Shown: in pieces, positions 51,859 through 61,108 of the stretch
Layout of the letters: the number at the start of each line of letters is the position of its first letter
Numbering within the stretch: position 1 is the first letter of the stretch
Origin: Obesumbacterium proteus
GTDB taxonomy: Bacteria; Pseudomonadota; Gammaproteobacteria; Enterobacterales; Enterobacteriaceae
DNA length: 64,000 nucleotides
Assembly (NCBI RefSeq): GCF_001586165.1
Contig: NZ_CP014608.1
Location: 2,418,001-2,482,000 of the forward strand
Direction of reading: 5' to 3'
Made by a program: the position numbers and the translations under genes
The notes under the pieces: generated by a model
The model's database searches: none
Told to the model about the DNA's origin: nothing
What the model saw: the letters and a program-made list of their open reading frames with translations, nothing else

Positions 51859-53898
51859 ATGGTGAGTATTTTAGGTTATCTGCAAAAAGTCGGCCGTGCG
51901 CTGATGGTACCGGTGGCGACGCTACCGGCTGCCGCGATATTAATGGGTGTCGGTTACTGGATCGACCCGGTAGGTTGGGGGGGCGATAATGCGTTAGCGG
52001 CCTTCTTCATCAAGTCGGGCTCTGCCATTATCGACAACATGTCAGTACTGTTTGCGATCGGTGTCGCTTACGGTATGTCAAAAGATAAAGACGGCGCTGC
52101 CGCATTAACTGGCTTTGTTGGCTTCTTGGTACTGACTACGCTGTGCTCTCCGGCCGCGGTAGCCATGATCCAGAAAATCCCTGCGGATCAGGTTCCAGCT
52201 GCATTCGGTAAGATTAACAACCAGTTCGTGGGTATCTTGGTTGGTATTATCTCTGCCGAACTGTACAACCGCTTCAGCGGCGTTGAGCTGCCGAAGGCGC
52301 TGTCCTTCTTCAGCGGCCGTCGTTTGGTGCCAATTCTGACCTCCTTCGTCATGATTCTGGTGGCGTTCATCCTGATGTACATCTGGCCGTTAATCTTTGA
52401 CGGACTGGTTAACTTCGGTGAACACATTCAGAAAATGGGCTCTGTTGGCGCAGGTATCTACGCGTTCTTCAACCGCTTGCTGATCCCAGTGGGTCTGCAT
52501 CACGCCTTGAACTCCGTATTCTGGTTTGACGTTGCAGGTATCAACGACATTCCTAACTTCCTGGGTGGCGCACAGTCTATCGAAGCGGGTAAAGCCGTTG
52601 TGGGTATCACTGGTCGTTATCAGGCTGGTTTCTTCCCAATCATGATGTTTGGTTTACCGGGTGCTGCGCTGGCGATTTACCACTGCGCACGTCCAGAAAA
52701 CAAAGCCAAAGTGGCTGGTATCATGATGGCCGCTGCGTTTGCAGCCTTCTTCACCGGTATTACCGAACCGTTGGAATTCTCCTTCATGTTCGTGGCACCA
52801 GTACTGTATGTTCTGCATGCATTCCTGACCGGTATTTCCGTATTCATCGCAGCTTCTATGCACTGGATTGCGGGCTTCGGCTTCAGCGCCGGTCTGGTGG
52901 ATATGGTGCTGTCTTCACGTAACCCGCTGGCAACTCACTGGTACATGCTGATCCCTCAGGGTCTGGTGTTCTTCGTGATTTACTACGTGGTGTTCCGTTT
53001 CACTATCACCAAATTCAACCTGCTGACTCCAGGCCGTGAACTGGCTACCGACGCTGACGAAAGCGCTGATGGTTACGATCTGGATCTGGACAATGCGAAA
53101 GGTGGTAACGAAACGGCAAATCTGGCACGCAACTACATTGCCGCTGTTGGTGGCTCTGCCAACATCACCGGTATTGATGCTTGTATCACACGTCTGCGTC
53201 TGAGCGTTAAAGACTCTGCTATCGTCAACGATAGCTTGGCTAAACGTTTGGGTGCCTCTGGTGTTATTCGCTTGAACAAACAAAGCGTGCAGGTCATCGT
53301 GGGTACACGTGCCGAAGCAATTGCGACCGCAATGCGTGGCGTGATGGCATCTGGCCCAATTGAGGCTGCCACTGCACATGCTGCTCCAGCAGCCGCTGAA
53401 GCAAAAGCACAGGCAACGCCAAACGCCGCTGCGGTAGTCAAAGCGACGCTGGTTTCTCCAATCACCGGTGAAGTGGTTGCGCTGGATCAGGTTCCTGATG
53501 AAGCGTTCGCTAGCAAAGCCGTGGGTGACGGTGTGGCGGTTCGCCCAACGGATAAAACCGTGGTTTCCCCAGCACGTGGCACTATCGTTAAGATCTTCAA
53601 CACCAACCATGCGTTCTGTTTAGAAACGGATGAAGGTGCGGAAGTCGTTGTTCATATGGGCATCGACACCGTGGCGTTGAATGGTCAAGGCTTCAAACGC
53701 CTCGTTGAAGAGGGTGCAGAAGTGAAAGCGGGTCAGCCAATCCTAGAAATGGATTTGGAATATCTGAACGCCAATGCACGCTCAATGATTAGCCCAGTTG
53801 TTGTCAGCAACATCGATGATTTCGGTGGTCTGAAAGCGCTGGCGGCGGGTCATGTCGTGGCGGGTGAAACCAAGCTGTATGACATCACTGCAAAATAA
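51859..53898 (+). CDS. nagE: N-acetylglucosamine-specific PTS permease, IICBA
   Basis: A 679-residue membrane enzyme that imports and phosphorylates N-acetylglucosamine. Domains in order: IIC membrane part (about 1-385, with GLHHALNSVFWFDVAG near 215), IIB (about 415-495, phosphorylated Cys in GIDACITRLRL near 441) and IIA (about 530-670, active His in VVHMGIDTVALNG near 598). An Ala-rich linker (about 500-530) joins IIB and IIA and accounts for much of the extra length over E. coli NagE (648). Ribosome site AGGGGG. Confidence 0.98.
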   Translation: MVSILGYLQKVGRALMVPVATLPAAAILMGVGYWIDPVGWGGDNALAAFFIKSGSAIIDNMSVLFAIGVAYGMSKDKDGAAALTGFVGFLVLTTLCSPAAVAMIQKIPADQVPAAFGKINNQFVGILVGIISAELYNRFSGVELPKALSFFSGRRLVPILTSFVMILVAFILMYIWPLIFDGLVNFGEHIQKMGSVGAGIYAFFNRLLIPVGLHHALNSVFWFDVAGINDIPNFLGGAQSIEAGKAVVGITGRYQAGFFPIMMFGLPGAALAIYHCARPENKAKVAGIMMAAAFAAFFTGITEPLEFSFMFVAPVLYVLHAFLTGISVFIAASMHWIAGFGFSAGLVDMVLSSRNPLATHWYMLIPQGLVFFVIYYVVFRFTITKFNLLTPGRELATDADESADGYDLDLDNAKGGNETANLARNYIAAVGGSANITGIDACITRLRLSVKDSAIVNDSLAKRLGASGVIRLNKQSVQVIVGTRAEAIATAMRGVMASGPIEAATAHAAPAAAEAKAQATPNAAAVVKATLVSPITGEVVALDQVPDEAFASKAVGDGVAVRPTDKTVVSPARGTIVKIFNTNHAFCLETDEGAEVVVHMGIDTVALNGQGFKRLVEEGAEVKAGQPILEMDLEYLNANARSMISPVVVSNIDDFGGLKALAAGHVVAGETKLYDITAK

Positions 53899-53950
53899 CT
53901 TGTCGGTGAACGGTTAACTGATTTATCAGAAACTGTTTTAAGCAAGCAGA

Positions 53951-53983
53951 ACGGAGAAGGGGTGACCTTTCTCCGTTTTTTTG
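53951..53983 (+). terminator. Terminator after nagE
   Basis: Stem ACGGAGAAGG / CCTTTCTCCGT followed by TTTTTTTG, about 55 bp beyond the nagE stop. Confidence 0.9.
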
Positions 53984-54148
53984 TTTTTGGCGTCCGCTGA
54001 TATACAGTGTCACTTAGCAGATCTGTCATCTTTTGACATAACCATGGAAAAAACGCCGTGATAATGGCAACAAACGGTTGTTTCCCGCCACAGGTTGTAA
54101 GATCATTACTGGTTATGAGTCGCGTTTTTAGGCATAGAGGAATAGAAA

Positions 54149-55816
54149 ATGAGTGAGGCTGAAGCCCGCCCAAGTAACTTTATCCGTCAGATCATCGATG
54201 AAGATCTGGCCTCAGGTAAACATAATTCAGTTCATACCCGTTTTCCGCCGGAGCCAAACGGCTACCTGCATATTGGCCACGCCAAATCCATTTGCCTGAA
54301 CTTTGGCATTGCCAAAGACTATCAAGGCCAGTGCAATCTGCGCTTTGATGACACCAACCCGGTGAAAGAAGACATTGAATACGTTGAGTCAATTAAACGC
54401 GACGTACAGTGGCTAGGTTTTGAGTGGAGCGGCGCAGTGCGTTACTCTTCTGATTACTTCGATCAACTGCACCAGTACGCCGTAGAGCTGATTAGCAAGG
54501 GTCTGGCTTACGTTGATGAGCTTACTCCTGAACAGATCCGTGAATATCGCGGTACCCTGACTTCTCCGGGCAAAAATAGCCCGTATCGCGATCGTAGCGT
54601 TGAAGAGAACTTGGCACTGTTCGAAAAAATGCGTAACGGCGAATTTGCCGAAGGCACCGCGTGCCTGCGCGCCAAAATTGATATGGCTTCTCCGTTCATC
54701 GTGATGCGCGATCCGGTTCTGTACCGTATTAAGTTTGCTGAACATCACCAGACCGGCAACAAATGGTGCATCTATCCGATGTACGATTTCACCCACTGCA
54801 TTTCCGATGCGCTGGAAGGGATCACCCATTCACTGTGTACGCTGGAATTCCAAGATAACCGCCGTCTCTACGACTGGGTTTTGGATAACATCACTATTCC
54901 AACGCATCCACGTCAGTACGAGTTTTCTCGTCTGAACCTCGAATATGCCATCATGTCTAAGCGTAAGCTGAACCAGCTGGTGACCGAGAAGATTGTGGAA
55001 GGTTGGGATGATCCACGTATGCCAACGATTTCTGGTCTGCGTCGTCGCGGATACACGGCGGCTTCTATTCGTGAATTCTGCCTGCGTATTGGCGTGACCA
55101 AGCAAGATAACAACGTTGAAATGGCGGCGTTAGAATCTTGTGTGCGTGATGACCTGAATGAAATCGCACCGCGTGCGATGGCGGTTCTGGATCCGGTTAA
55201 AGTGGTTATTGAAAACATGTCTGCGGATAGCGTAGAAATGCTGGCGATGCCAAACCATCCAAACAAGCCAGAAATGGGCAAACGCGAAGTGCCGTTTAGC
55301 AACGAAATCTATATCGATCGTGCCGATTTCCGCGAAGAAGCCAACAAACAATACAAGCGTTTGGTATTGGGCAAAGAAGTTCGTCTGCGTAATGCCTACG
55401 TGATTAAAGCCGAGCGCGTTGAGAAAGACGCTGACGGTGAAATCACTACCATTTATTGCACCTACGATGCGGATACGTTGAGCAAAGATCCTGCTGATGG
55501 TCGTAAAGTGAAAGGCGTTATTCATTGGGTATCTGCAAACCACGCAGTACCTGCTGAATTCCATCTGTACGATCGCTTGTTCAGCGTTGCCAACCCAGGC
55601 GCAGCGGAAGACTTCCTGTCTACGATCAACCCTGAGTCATTGGTTATCCGTAAAGGCTTTGTTGAACCAAGTCTTGCTGTAGCGACTTCAGAAGTCACCT
55701 ATCAGTTCGAACGTGAAGGCTACTTCTGCGCTGATTGCCGCTATTCCGCGCCAGACCATTTAGTGTTTAACCGCACTGTGGGTCTGCGTGATACGTGGGC
55801 AAAAGTGGGTGCATAA
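54149..55816 (+). CDS. glnS: Glutaminyl-tRNA synthetase
   Basis: A 555-residue class I synthetase, close to E. coli GlnRS (554). The HIGH motif is PEPNGYLHIGHAKS (near 34-47) and the KMSKS-type motif IMSKRKL (near 268-274). Two beta-barrel anticodon-binding domains form the C-terminal half. It charges the four tRNA-Gln genes coded in this window. Confidence 0.99.
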   Translation: MSEAEARPSNFIRQIIDEDLASGKHNSVHTRFPPEPNGYLHIGHAKSICLNFGIAKDYQGQCNLRFDDTNPVKEDIEYVESIKRDVQWLGFEWSGAVRYSSDYFDQLHQYAVELISKGLAYVDELTPEQIREYRGTLTSPGKNSPYRDRSVEENLALFEKMRNGEFAEGTACLRAKIDMASPFIVMRDPVLYRIKFAEHHQTGNKWCIYPMYDFTHCISDALEGITHSLCTLEFQDNRRLYDWVLDNITIPTHPRQYEFSRLNLEYAIMSKRKLNQLVTEKIVEGWDDPRMPTISGLRRRGYTAASIREFCLRIGVTKQDNNVEMAALESCVRDDLNEIAPRAMAVLDPVKVVIENMSADSVEMLAMPNHPNKPEMGKREVPFSNEIYIDRADFREEANKQYKRLVLGKEVRLRNAYVIKAERVEKDADGEITTIYCTYDADTLSKDPADGRKVKGVIHWVSANHAVPAEFHLYDRLFSVANPGAAEDFLSTINPESLVIRKGFVEPSLAVATSEVTYQFEREGYFCADCRYSAPDHLVFNRTVGLRDTWAKVGA

Positions 55817-55848
55817 CCCGAGATAGTCCTCGCTAAATTGCAGTCATT

Positions 55849-55887
55849 AAAAAGCCGCTTACCTATTCTGTAAGTGGCTTTTTTTAT
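55849..55887 (+). terminator. Terminator after glnS
   Basis: Stem AAGCCGCTTAC / GTAAGTGGCTT followed by TTTTTTT, 33 bp beyond the glnS stop. Confidence 0.9.
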
Positions 55888-55980
55888 ACCTGTCTCCAAC
55901 ATTCCCCATCAGTTTTTAAATCCTAATTGTAAATAGTTTAGTAATACGATGTTATTTCTCGAAGTGCATAAACACACTCT

Positions 55981-56004
55981 GAATATTCGTTTCACGAATT
56001 AATT
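55981..56004. promoter_or_regulatory. Candidate distal NagC operator for chiP
   Basis: The dyad AATATTCGT-TT-CACGAATTAATT resembles the proximal site at 56217 and could pair with it in a repression loop about 236 bp long. Confidence 0.35.
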
Positions 56005-56216
56005 AATTGCCAGAGATTTACCTCGATATAAAAATAGTTATCCCATCAGCGTTTGTTTTCTAAGCATTTTCCTCTGAATTTACAATGCATTTATAAATAT
56101 ATTGCTGTTTTTAAAAGATATTTTTAGTTGCTCACAGCAAAAGTGTGTCACATGTAACAAAACATTAAAATATGTGCACTCGGTCAAGAATTGACACAAT
56201 TGTTTTACTTTTCATT

Positions 56217-56240
56217 TGATAATTCGCGTCGCGAAAAATA
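56217..56240. promoter_or_regulatory. Candidate NagC operator of chiP
   Basis: TGATAATTCGCGTCGCGAAAAATA contains TTCGCG-T-CGCGAA, an odd dyad with the C and G positions reported as important for NagC binding; E. coli chiP and chb are NagC-controlled. Confidence 0.55.
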
Positions 56241-56354
56241 GTCTAAGACGGTAGATGAGCAATTGAGTTATTTACTCTACTACGAATTAACTTTTCCCCA
56301 TTTTAGGGGTTTTGCGTCCTAGACCGGTGAACGTCGAGGGTCGCGTTTTTCAAA

Positions 56355-56364
56355 GTCAAAGAGG
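56355..56364 (+). promoter_or_regulatory. ChiX sRNA target site in chiP leader
   Basis: GTCAAAGAGG is the exact complement of CCUCUUUGAC, the pairing segment of the enterobacterial sRNA ChiX as I recall it. It covers the ribosome site 9 nt before the start, so ChiX pairing would block chiP translation. Confidence 0.7.
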
Positions 56365-56373
56365 ATCGATTTT

Positions 56374-57759
56374 ATGGTTACGCATCGTTTGAAGCGCAAC
56401 GCGCTAACGCTCGCCATAACTGGGGTGTTGTTGGGTAGTGGTTTTTATGCAATGCCAGAAGCTAAGGCTGAAGGTTTTGTTGATGATTCAACGCTGACGG
56501 GTGGTGTTTACTACTGGCAACGTGAGCGTGACCGTAAAGATGTCACCACTGGAAACTACGAAACCAACCTTAATCATTCCACGTGGAACGCCAACCTAGA
56601 TTTCTCATCCGGCTATGCAGCCGACATGTTTGGTATTGATGTTGCCGCATTTACCGCAATCGAAATGGCAGAGAACCATGATAGCGGACATCCAAACGAA
56701 ATTGCTTTCTCCTCGAAAAACAAAGGCTACGACGAAGACTACTCGGGCGATAAGAGTGGCATAAGCCTGTACAAAGCTGCTGCGAAATTTAAGTACGGCC
56801 CTGTCTGGGCGCGTGCTGGCTACATTCAGCCAACAGGCCAAACTTTACTGGCACCACACTGGAGCTTTATGCCTGGTACCTATCAAGGTGCTGAGGCCGG
56901 TGCAAACTTTGACTACGGTGATGCGGGTGCGCTGAGCTTCTCCTACATGTGGACCGACAAATATAAAGCACCATGGCATACCGAAGTTGACGGTTTCTAT
57001 CAAAACGACAAAAAAACCGGCGTTTCTTATCTGCACTCATTAGGCGCCAAGTATGACTTCAAAAATGATTTCATACTGGAAGCGGCCTTTGGTCAGGCTG
57101 AAGGCTATGTCGATCAATACTTTGCTAAAGGCTCCTACAAGTTTGATGTCGCGGGTAATCCGATGACAACTAGCTACCAATTCTATGGCACGCGTGACCG
57201 CGTACATGACGGTGGCGTGAACGATCTTTACGACGGCACCGCATGGTTGCAGGCGCTGACTCTGGGCTACAAAGTTGGACAGTTCGACTTCCGCTTGGAA
57301 GGTACTTACGTCAAAGCTGAAGGTAATCAGGGTTACTTCTTACAGCGTATGACTCCAACCTACGCCTCTTCAAACGGACGTTTGGATATTTGGTGGGATA
57401 ACCGCTCTGACTTTAACGCCAACGGCGAAAAAGCCATTTTCGGCGGCGTGATGTATGACCTGAGCAAGTGGGATATGCCTGGCTTCGCTATCGGTGGTTC
57501 TTATGTCTACGCATGGGATGCTAAACCAAGCACCGATCCTCAGTACGATCAAAGCCAGCGCGTGAAAGAAAGCGCCTACAGTCTGGATGCGATGTACACC
57601 ATTCAGGACGGCCGTGCGAAAGGCACGCTGTTCAAACTGCACTTCACTCAGTACGACAACCATTCAGACAACCCAAGCTGGGGCGGCGGTTACGGCAACA
57701 TGTTCCAAGACGAACGTGATGTTAAGTTCATCGTTATCGCACCGTTCACCATTTTCTAA
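56374..57759 (+). CDS. chiP: Chitoporin ChiP (OprD family)
   Basis: A 461-residue outer-membrane channel for chito-oligosaccharides. A signal peptide (about 1-32, ending AKA) is followed by amphipathic beta-strands with many aromatic residues, the OprD-type N-terminus DDSTLTGGVYYWQRERDRKD, and the terminal strand VKFIVIAPFTIF ending in Phe. It starts the chiP-chiQ-chb operon, so uptake is coupled to periplasmic cleavage. Confidence 0.95.
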   Translation: MVTHRLKRNALTLAITGVLLGSGFYAMPEAKAEGFVDDSTLTGGVYYWQRERDRKDVTTGNYETNLNHSTWNANLDFSSGYAADMFGIDVAAFTAIEMAENHDSGHPNEIAFSSKNKGYDEDYSGDKSGISLYKAAAKFKYGPVWARAGYIQPTGQTLLAPHWSFMPGTYQGAEAGANFDYGDAGALSFSYMWTDKYKAPWHTEVDGFYQNDKKTGVSYLHSLGAKYDFKNDFILEAAFGQAEGYVDQYFAKGSYKFDVAGNPMTTSYQFYGTRDRVHDGGVNDLYDGTAWLQALTLGYKVGQFDFRLEGTYVKAEGNQGYFLQRMTPTYASSNGRLDIWWDNRSDFNANGEKAIFGGVMYDLSKWDMPGFAIGGSYVYAWDAKPSTDPQYDQSQRVKESAYSLDAMYTIQDGRAKGTLFKLHFTQYDNHSDNPSWGGGYGNMFQDERDVKFIVIAPFTIF

Positions 57760-57816
57760 GCCAAAGACTCGGCATGTTGAGCTAAACATGCCGAGTCACT
57801 TTGACGAGATAAAAAC

Positions 57817-58146
57817 ATGAAAAAAATTCTATTGGTTGTCGCTGCCGTTGTTGGGCTAAGTGCCTGTGTACAGCAATCTACTGCCCCTCAAGAAGATGCA
57901 AAATTAAAACAAGCCTACAGCAACTGCATTAATACCGCTGAAGGCAACCCAGATAAAATCTCAGCCTGCCAATCAGTGCTGGACGTGTTGAAGCAAAGTA
58001 AGACGCATCAGGCCTTTGCCGAAAAGGAAAGCGTGCGCGTATTTGATTACCAAAACTGTATTCAGGCGGCTAAAACCGGTGCTGGAGATAACTACCAGCA
58101 GGCCTGTGGCAAAGTTTGGCAGGAAATTCGCAGCAACAATAACTGA
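57817..58146 (+). CDS. chiQ: ChiQ lipoprotein
   Basis: A 109-residue lipoprotein with lipobox LSAC (Cys17) and a small helical domain containing four more cysteines (NCINTAEG, ACQSVL, NCIQAA, QACGKVW) that may form two disulfides. It is the YbfN family, always next to chiP; its function is unclear. The gap to chiP is 57 bp and to chb 19 bp. Confidence 0.93.
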   Translation: MKKILLVVAAVVGLSACVQQSTAPQEDAKLKQAYSNCINTAEGNPDKISACQSVLDVLKQSKTHQAFAEKESVRVFDYQNCIQAAKTGAGDNYQQACGKVWQEIRSNNN

Positions 58147-58165
58147 TTAAGGATGGGGCTTTAGG

Positions 58166-60838
58166 ATGAGCAAATTTAAATTAAACACGTTGGCCGTTGC
58201 CGTTTCTGCACTGGGCATGCTCGGATTTTCCGCAGCAAGTCAGGCAGATCAGCAAATCGTTGACCAACTGAGTCAGCTAAAAGTTAACGTGAAAGTCACC
58301 GATAACCGTGCGGCAGAGAATGGCGTAGATTGTGCCGCGCTGGGTGCTGATTGGGCGTCGTGTAATCAATCCGTTATTACGTTAACCAGCGATAGCGATA
58401 TTAAAGGCAACGACTGGGCGATCTATTTCCATAACCCACGTCAGGTTCTAGACGTGAAAAGCGAACAGTTCAAAATTACGTTTGTGACCGGTGACCTACA
58501 CAAAATTGAACCTACCGATAAATTTAAAGGGTTTACTGCCGGTCAATCGGTGGAAATTCCTCTGATTGGTGAATACTGGCAGTTGTTTGAAAGTGACATT
58601 ATGCCGCGTTGGTACGTCACTTCTCAGGATGCTAAGCCTAAAGTGATTGCCAGCACCGATACGGAAGATTTGCGCCAGTTTGTGACGCCGTTTGCGGGCG
58701 ATCTGTGGAAGCGTACCAAAGACGACAAAAATGTTCTGATGGTGCCTGAAACCCGCTTCGACAAAAACGCCGATGTGAAAGAACTGCCAGCGCAGAGCCT
58801 GCGTGGCCAAATTATGCCAACGCCGATGGAAGTAAAAATCCATCAGCAGGACGTTGACCTCAGCAAAGGCGTCGCGCTGGATCTTACCGTTCTGAACAAC
58901 GCCACGGCAGAAGCCGCGCAGCAGCGTTTCGCCTTGTTAGGTGTGAAAAGCGATGCCAAAGGCTACCCAATCAAAACGGCGATTGCGGTTAATAACTTCA
59001 AAGGCGATTTAGCGGTTCCAGGGGCTTACGAGCTGATGATTGGGCCGAAGGGCGCAGAAGTTATTGGTTACGATCAGGCTGGCGTATTCTACGGCTTACA
59101 GTCCATTCTTTCGCTGGTGCCAAGCGATGGCAGCATGAAGATTGCAACCTTAGATGCGAAAGACGCGCCGCGTTTCCAATACCGTGGCATTTTCTTGGAC
59201 ATCGGGCGTAACTTCCATTCCAAAGAAGCGGTACACCGTCTGCTAGATCAGATGGCGGCGTATAAGATGAACAAATTCCACTTCCATCTGACCGACGATG
59301 AAGGCTGGCGTATTGAGATCCCCGGTCTGCCAGAGCTTATCGATGTGGGCTCAAAACGCTGTCACGACCTGAGCGAAAAAGAGTGCCTGCTACCACAGCT
59401 AGGTTCTGGGCCTGATGCTAACAATAATGGCACTGGCCATCTGACCCGCGCCGAATATATCGATATCGTGAAATATGCTCAGGCGCGTCAGATTGAAGTG
59501 ATCCCTGAAATCGATATGCCTGCGCATGCGCGTGCCGCTGTGATTTCAATGGAAGCGCGTTATGACAAACTGAAAGCCGCTGGTGACGAGAAGGGCGCTA
59601 ACGAATTCCGTTTGGTTGATCCAACGGATACGTCAAACACCACGTCTGTGCAGTTCTACGATCGTAAGAGCTATTTGAACCCATGCTTAGATTCTTCTAA
59701 GCGCTTTGTCGATAAAGTGATTGGCGAAGTAGCGCAGATGCACAAAGAGGCGGGGCAGCCGTTAACCACGTGGCACTTCGGCGGTGATGAAGCTAAAAAC
59801 ATCCGCTTAGGGCCGGGTTATCAGGATAAGAATGGCAAGATTGAGCCGGGTAAAGGCATTATCGATCAAAGCAAAGAAGATAAACCATGGGCGCAGTCTC
59901 AGGTTTGTCAGACCCTAATCAAGAGCGGCAAAGTGGAAGATATGGAACATCTCCCAAGCCACTTTGCGATTGAAGTTAGCCAGATCGTCAATAAGCACGG
60001 CATTGAAAAAATGCAGGCGTGGCAGGATGGTCTGAAAGATGCCAAAGATGCGAAGGCATTTGCCACCAAGCGCGTGGGCGTCAACTTCTGGGATACGCTC
60101 TATTGGGGCGGTTTTGATACCGTCAACGACTGGGCGAACAAAGGCTACGAAGTAACGGTTTCTAACCCAGACTACGTCTACATGGATTTCCCGTATGAGG
60201 TGAATCCACAGGAAAATGGCTACTACTGGGGAACTCGCTTTAACGATGAGCGTAAGATCTTCAGCTTCGCGCCAGACAACATGCCACAGAACGCGGAAAC
60301 TTCCGTAGACCGTGACGGCAATTTCTTTACCGCGAAAAGCGATAAGCCATGGCCGGGCGTTTATGGACTCTCAGCGCAGCTGTGGAGTGAAACTACGCGC
60401 ACTGACGAAATGATGGAGTATAAAATCTATCCTCGCGTTATGACGGTGGCGGAGCGTGGATGGCATCGCGCGGGCTGGGAGCAGGACTACAAAGCGGGCC
60501 GCGAATATAAAGGCGGTGAAACCAATCTGGTAGATAAAAAATCTCTGCTGAGCGATTGGCAGCGCTTTGCAAACCTGATGGGGCAGCGTGAGCTGGCGAA
60601 AATGGATAAAGCCGGTGTGGAATATCGCCTGCCGGTTCCTGGGGCAAAAGTCGTGGGCGGGAAATTGGAAGCCAACATTGCGCTGCCAGGGCTGGGGATT
60701 GAATACTCCGTAGACGGCGGCAAGCAGTGGCAGCGTTATGATGCTAAAGCTCAACCGACCGTTTCTGGTGACGTTCAAATTCGTTCAGTGAGCCCAGATG
60801 GTAAACGCTATAGCCGCGTAGAACCGGTACAGGCGTGA
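58166..60838 (+). CDS. chb: Periplasmic beta-N-acetylhexosaminidase (chitobiase, GH20)
   Basis: An 890-residue secreted enzyme that splits chitobiose and other chito-oligomers into GlcNAc. Signal peptide about 1-27 (ending SQA), an N-terminal chitobiase carbohydrate-binding-like domain (about 30-190), a second domain to about 330, the GH20 barrel (about 335-770) with catalytic Asp541-Glu542 in HFGGDEAKN, and a C-terminal immunoglobulin-like domain. Length and order fit Serratia chitobiase. Products would enter the cell via NagE, coded 5 kb upstream. E. coli K-12 has no such gene here. Confidence 0.95.
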   Translation: MSKFKLNTLAVAVSALGMLGFSAASQADQQIVDQLSQLKVNVKVTDNRAAENGVDCAALGADWASCNQSVITLTSDSDIKGNDWAIYFHNPRQVLDVKSEQFKITFVTGDLHKIEPTDKFKGFTAGQSVEIPLIGEYWQLFESDIMPRWYVTSQDAKPKVIASTDTEDLRQFVTPFAGDLWKRTKDDKNVLMVPETRFDKNADVKELPAQSLRGQIMPTPMEVKIHQQDVDLSKGVALDLTVLNNATAEAAQQRFALLGVKSDAKGYPIKTAIAVNNFKGDLAVPGAYELMIGPKGAEVIGYDQAGVFYGLQSILSLVPSDGSMKIATLDAKDAPRFQYRGIFLDIGRNFHSKEAVHRLLDQMAAYKMNKFHFHLTDDEGWRIEIPGLPELIDVGSKRCHDLSEKECLLPQLGSGPDANNNGTGHLTRAEYIDIVKYAQARQIEVIPEIDMPAHARAAVISMEARYDKLKAAGDEKGANEFRLVDPTDTSNTTSVQFYDRKSYLNPCLDSSKRFVDKVIGEVAQMHKEAGQPLTTWHFGGDEAKNIRLGPGYQDKNGKIEPGKGIIDQSKEDKPWAQSQVCQTLIKSGKVEDMEHLPSHFAIEVSQIVNKHGIEKMQAWQDGLKDAKDAKAFATKRVGVNFWDTLYWGGFDTVNDWANKGYEVTVSNPDYVYMDFPYEVNPQENGYYWGTRFNDERKIFSFAPDNMPQNAETSVDRDGNFFTAKSDKPWPGVYGLSAQLWSETTRTDEMMEYKIYPRVMTVAERGWHRAGWEQDYKAGREYKGGETNLVDKKSLLSDWQRFANLMGQRELAKMDKAGVEYRLPVPGAKVVGGKLEANIALPGLGIEYSVDGGKQWQRYDAKAQPTVSGDVQIRSVSPDGKRYSRVEPVQA

Positions 60839-60859
60839 TATCCAAATAGGTAAGTTCGG

Positions 60860-60888
60860 TATTTCCTGCCCCGGTGGGGTAGGGAATA
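60860..60888 (+). other. Hairpin after chb
   Basis: TATTTCCTGCCCC and GGGGTAGGGAATA pair with two mismatches around a 3-nt loop, 22 bp beyond the chb stop. No T-run follows; it may protect the mRNA 3' end or mark a processing point. Confidence 0.5.
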
Positions 60889-60992
60889 GCGCAATAACGT
60901 ATTAATGCAGTGGTTCTTAATACCGTTTCATCATCATTATTGTTGCTATGGTATCTGCCGAAGCCATATGAGTGATTTAGTTGTGAGTTGCT

Positions 60993-61020
60993 TAGCCCCC
61001 TGCCTGAGGGGCTTTTTTTT
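60993..61020 (+). terminator. Rho-independent terminator, 155 bp after chb
   Basis: Stem AGCCCC / GGGGCT with loop CTGCCTGA followed by eight T. It ends the chiPQ-chb transcript or an independent short RNA from the 60890-61020 stretch. Confidence 0.88.
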
Positions 61021-61063
61021 GTCTGTTTTTTGCCGAGAAAACGGATTCTTTGGATTTCAGGCA

Positions 61064-61087
61064 ATAAAAAAGCGACCCTCAGGTCGC
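61064..61087 (-). terminator. Terminator after fur
   Basis: On the minus strand GCGACC / GGTCGC with a TGAG loop followed by TTTTTTA, 22 bp beyond the fur stop. Confidence 0.88.
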
Positions 61088-61108
61088 CTCATTTACACTC
61101 GCGTGTTT

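Larger units (their letters stand above)
55888..56373. other. chiP control region and long leader
   Basis: A 486-bp AT-rich gap. It holds two NagC-like dyads (55981-56004 and 56217-56240), a weak CRP-like site (TGTGTCACATGTAACA near 56144-56159) and a leader with a ChiX-complementary stretch over the ribosome site. No gene is evident. Confidence 0.6.
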
